Shown: one piece after another, positions 32,005 to 32,610 of the stretch
How positions within the stretch are numbered: the stretch's first letter is position 1
Layout of the letters: each line of letters begins with the position of its first letter
Assembly: GCA_026706345.1 (NCBI GenBank)
Contig: JAPOYX010000161.1
Span: forward strand, 1-32,610
DNA: 32,610 bases
Source of the DNA: Gemmatimonadota bacterium
GTDB taxonomy: Bacteria > JAAXHH01
Direction: 5' to 3'
Position numbers and translations under genes: made by a program
Notes under the pieces: model-generated
Database searches by the model: none
What the model saw: only the letters and a program-made list of their open reading frames with translations
What the model was told of the DNA's origin: nothing

Positions 32005-32610
32005 ATGAACCAATACACACAGAAAACCCGGGAATGGCTCGACGATCGTTTTAGGCAGACTGACAGCCATGGAGTTTATTTTGCCCATCAGCCGATATAT
32101 GGTTTCCGTATGGGACATAGTGAAAAAAATCTGCTGCACAGGTATACAATCACTTATCACATTATGAAAGTGTTGTCCCATCTCAACTTCGATAACCTCA
32201 TTGATGTTGGCGGTGCGGAAGGATATAAAGGAGCGATGATACGACATCTTTTCAATGCAGACGTTATGAGTTGTGATTTGTCTCAAGAAGCGTGTAAGAG
32301 AACCGATGAGATATACGGTATCGATTCTCAGGCCATAGATGTTCAGGACCTGCCTTTTGAAACAGATTCCTTCGACATTGTATTGTGCAGTGAAGTGCTG
32401 GAACATGTTCCCGAATTCGAAACGGCAGTGGAGCAATTAGTTCGAGTATGTAGAAAAGCGGTGGTAATAACGCTTCCTCATGAATCAAAAAAACATGTCG
32501 AGAAACATAGTACCCAACCGCATGCCCATCTACGAGCTTTTGACTTGAATTCACTTGATTACCTCGAGTTACGCGGGTTTAAGATTACTCTAATAAAAAT
32601 GAACAAACAG
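32005..32610 (+). CDS. SAM-dependent class I methyltransferase (partial)
   Basis: The open frame from ATG 32005 runs off the right edge with 202 codons and no stop. The sequence reads FDNLIDVGGAEGYKGAMI (SAM-binding motif I, near residue 65-80), then DLSQEACKR, IDVQDLPFETDSFDIVLCSEVLEHV (motifs II-IV) and VVITLPHE, the order of Methyltransf_11-type enzymes. It follows the glycosyltransferase by 124 bases and is clearly AT-richer (about 40-43% GC in sampled lines against over 60% in the genes to the left), so it is probably acquired with a surface-polysaccharide cluster. No good ribosome-binding site is visible. Confidence 0.85.
   Translation, partial: MNQYTQKTREWLDDRFRQTDSHGVYFAHQPIYGFRMGHSEKNLLHRYTITYHIMKVLSHLNFDNLIDVGGAEGYKGAMIRHLFNADVMSCDLSQEACKRTDEIYGIDSQAIDVQDLPFETDSFDIVLCSEVLEHVPEFETAVEQLVRVCRKAVVITLPHESKKHVEKHSTQPHAHLRAFDLNSLDYLELRGFKITLIKMNKQ

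Overview
The window is a dense, GC-rich bacterial chromosome segment. The encoded proteins point to a Gram-negative (diderm) organism: a TonB-type C-terminal domain protein, a lipoprotein lytic transglycosylase with LysM repeats, a small outer-membrane beta-barrel candidate, Tat and Sec signal peptides, CcmF-type cytochrome c maturation, and the HpnCDE route to squalene (hopanoid type). The mix of RNase Y, HpnCDE, M14-like metallopeptidase and small catabolic enzymes resembles uncultured marine lineages such as Latescibacterota or Gemmatimonadota. That placement is an inference from gene content; no rRNA or tRNA is present to anchor it. No insertion sequence, prophage or CRISPR array was seen.

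Layout: (1) 1-1209, minus strand: a nucleoside-type MFS transporter cut by the window edge and a TonB-like protein. (2) 1541-8650, plus strand: a tightly packed run of periplasmic cyclophilin, M14-like metalloprotein, ACMSD-type amidohydrolase, an SDR that has lost its catalytic tetrad, cupin, beta-hydroxyacid-dehydrogenase-like enzyme and a small secreted protein. It looks like an uncharacterised catabolic operon. (3) 8850-17438, plus strand: housekeeping genes rpiA, ccmF, rny, queG, an MltD-like lytic transglycosylase and a Rieske ferredoxin. A 564-base gap between ccmF and rny holds strong inverted repeats and a possible structured RNA (6S RNA is one hypothesis). (4) 21426-17514, minus strand: a very large regulator (OmpR-type winged helix + STAND-like NTPase + glycine-rich multi-pass membrane domain) followed by thiL. 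It has a good sigma70-type promoter whose predicted start point falls in a perfect 12-bp palindrome. (5) 21580-25763, plus strand: ribB, then hpnC, hpnD and hpnE, which convert farnesyl diphosphate to squalene. (6) 25862-31880, plus strand: sugar-phosphate isomerase-like protein, GNAT acetyltransferase, outer-membrane protein, a Tat-exported PLP enzyme, a polysaccharide flippase and a family 2 glycosyltransferase. (7) 32005 to the edge: an AT-rich SAM methyltransferase, probably the start of a transferred surface-polysaccharide region.

The best candidates for something undescribed are the winged-helix/STAND/membrane regulator with its apparently self-controlled promoter, the tetrad-less SDR inside a metabolic operon, and the structured region in front of rny.
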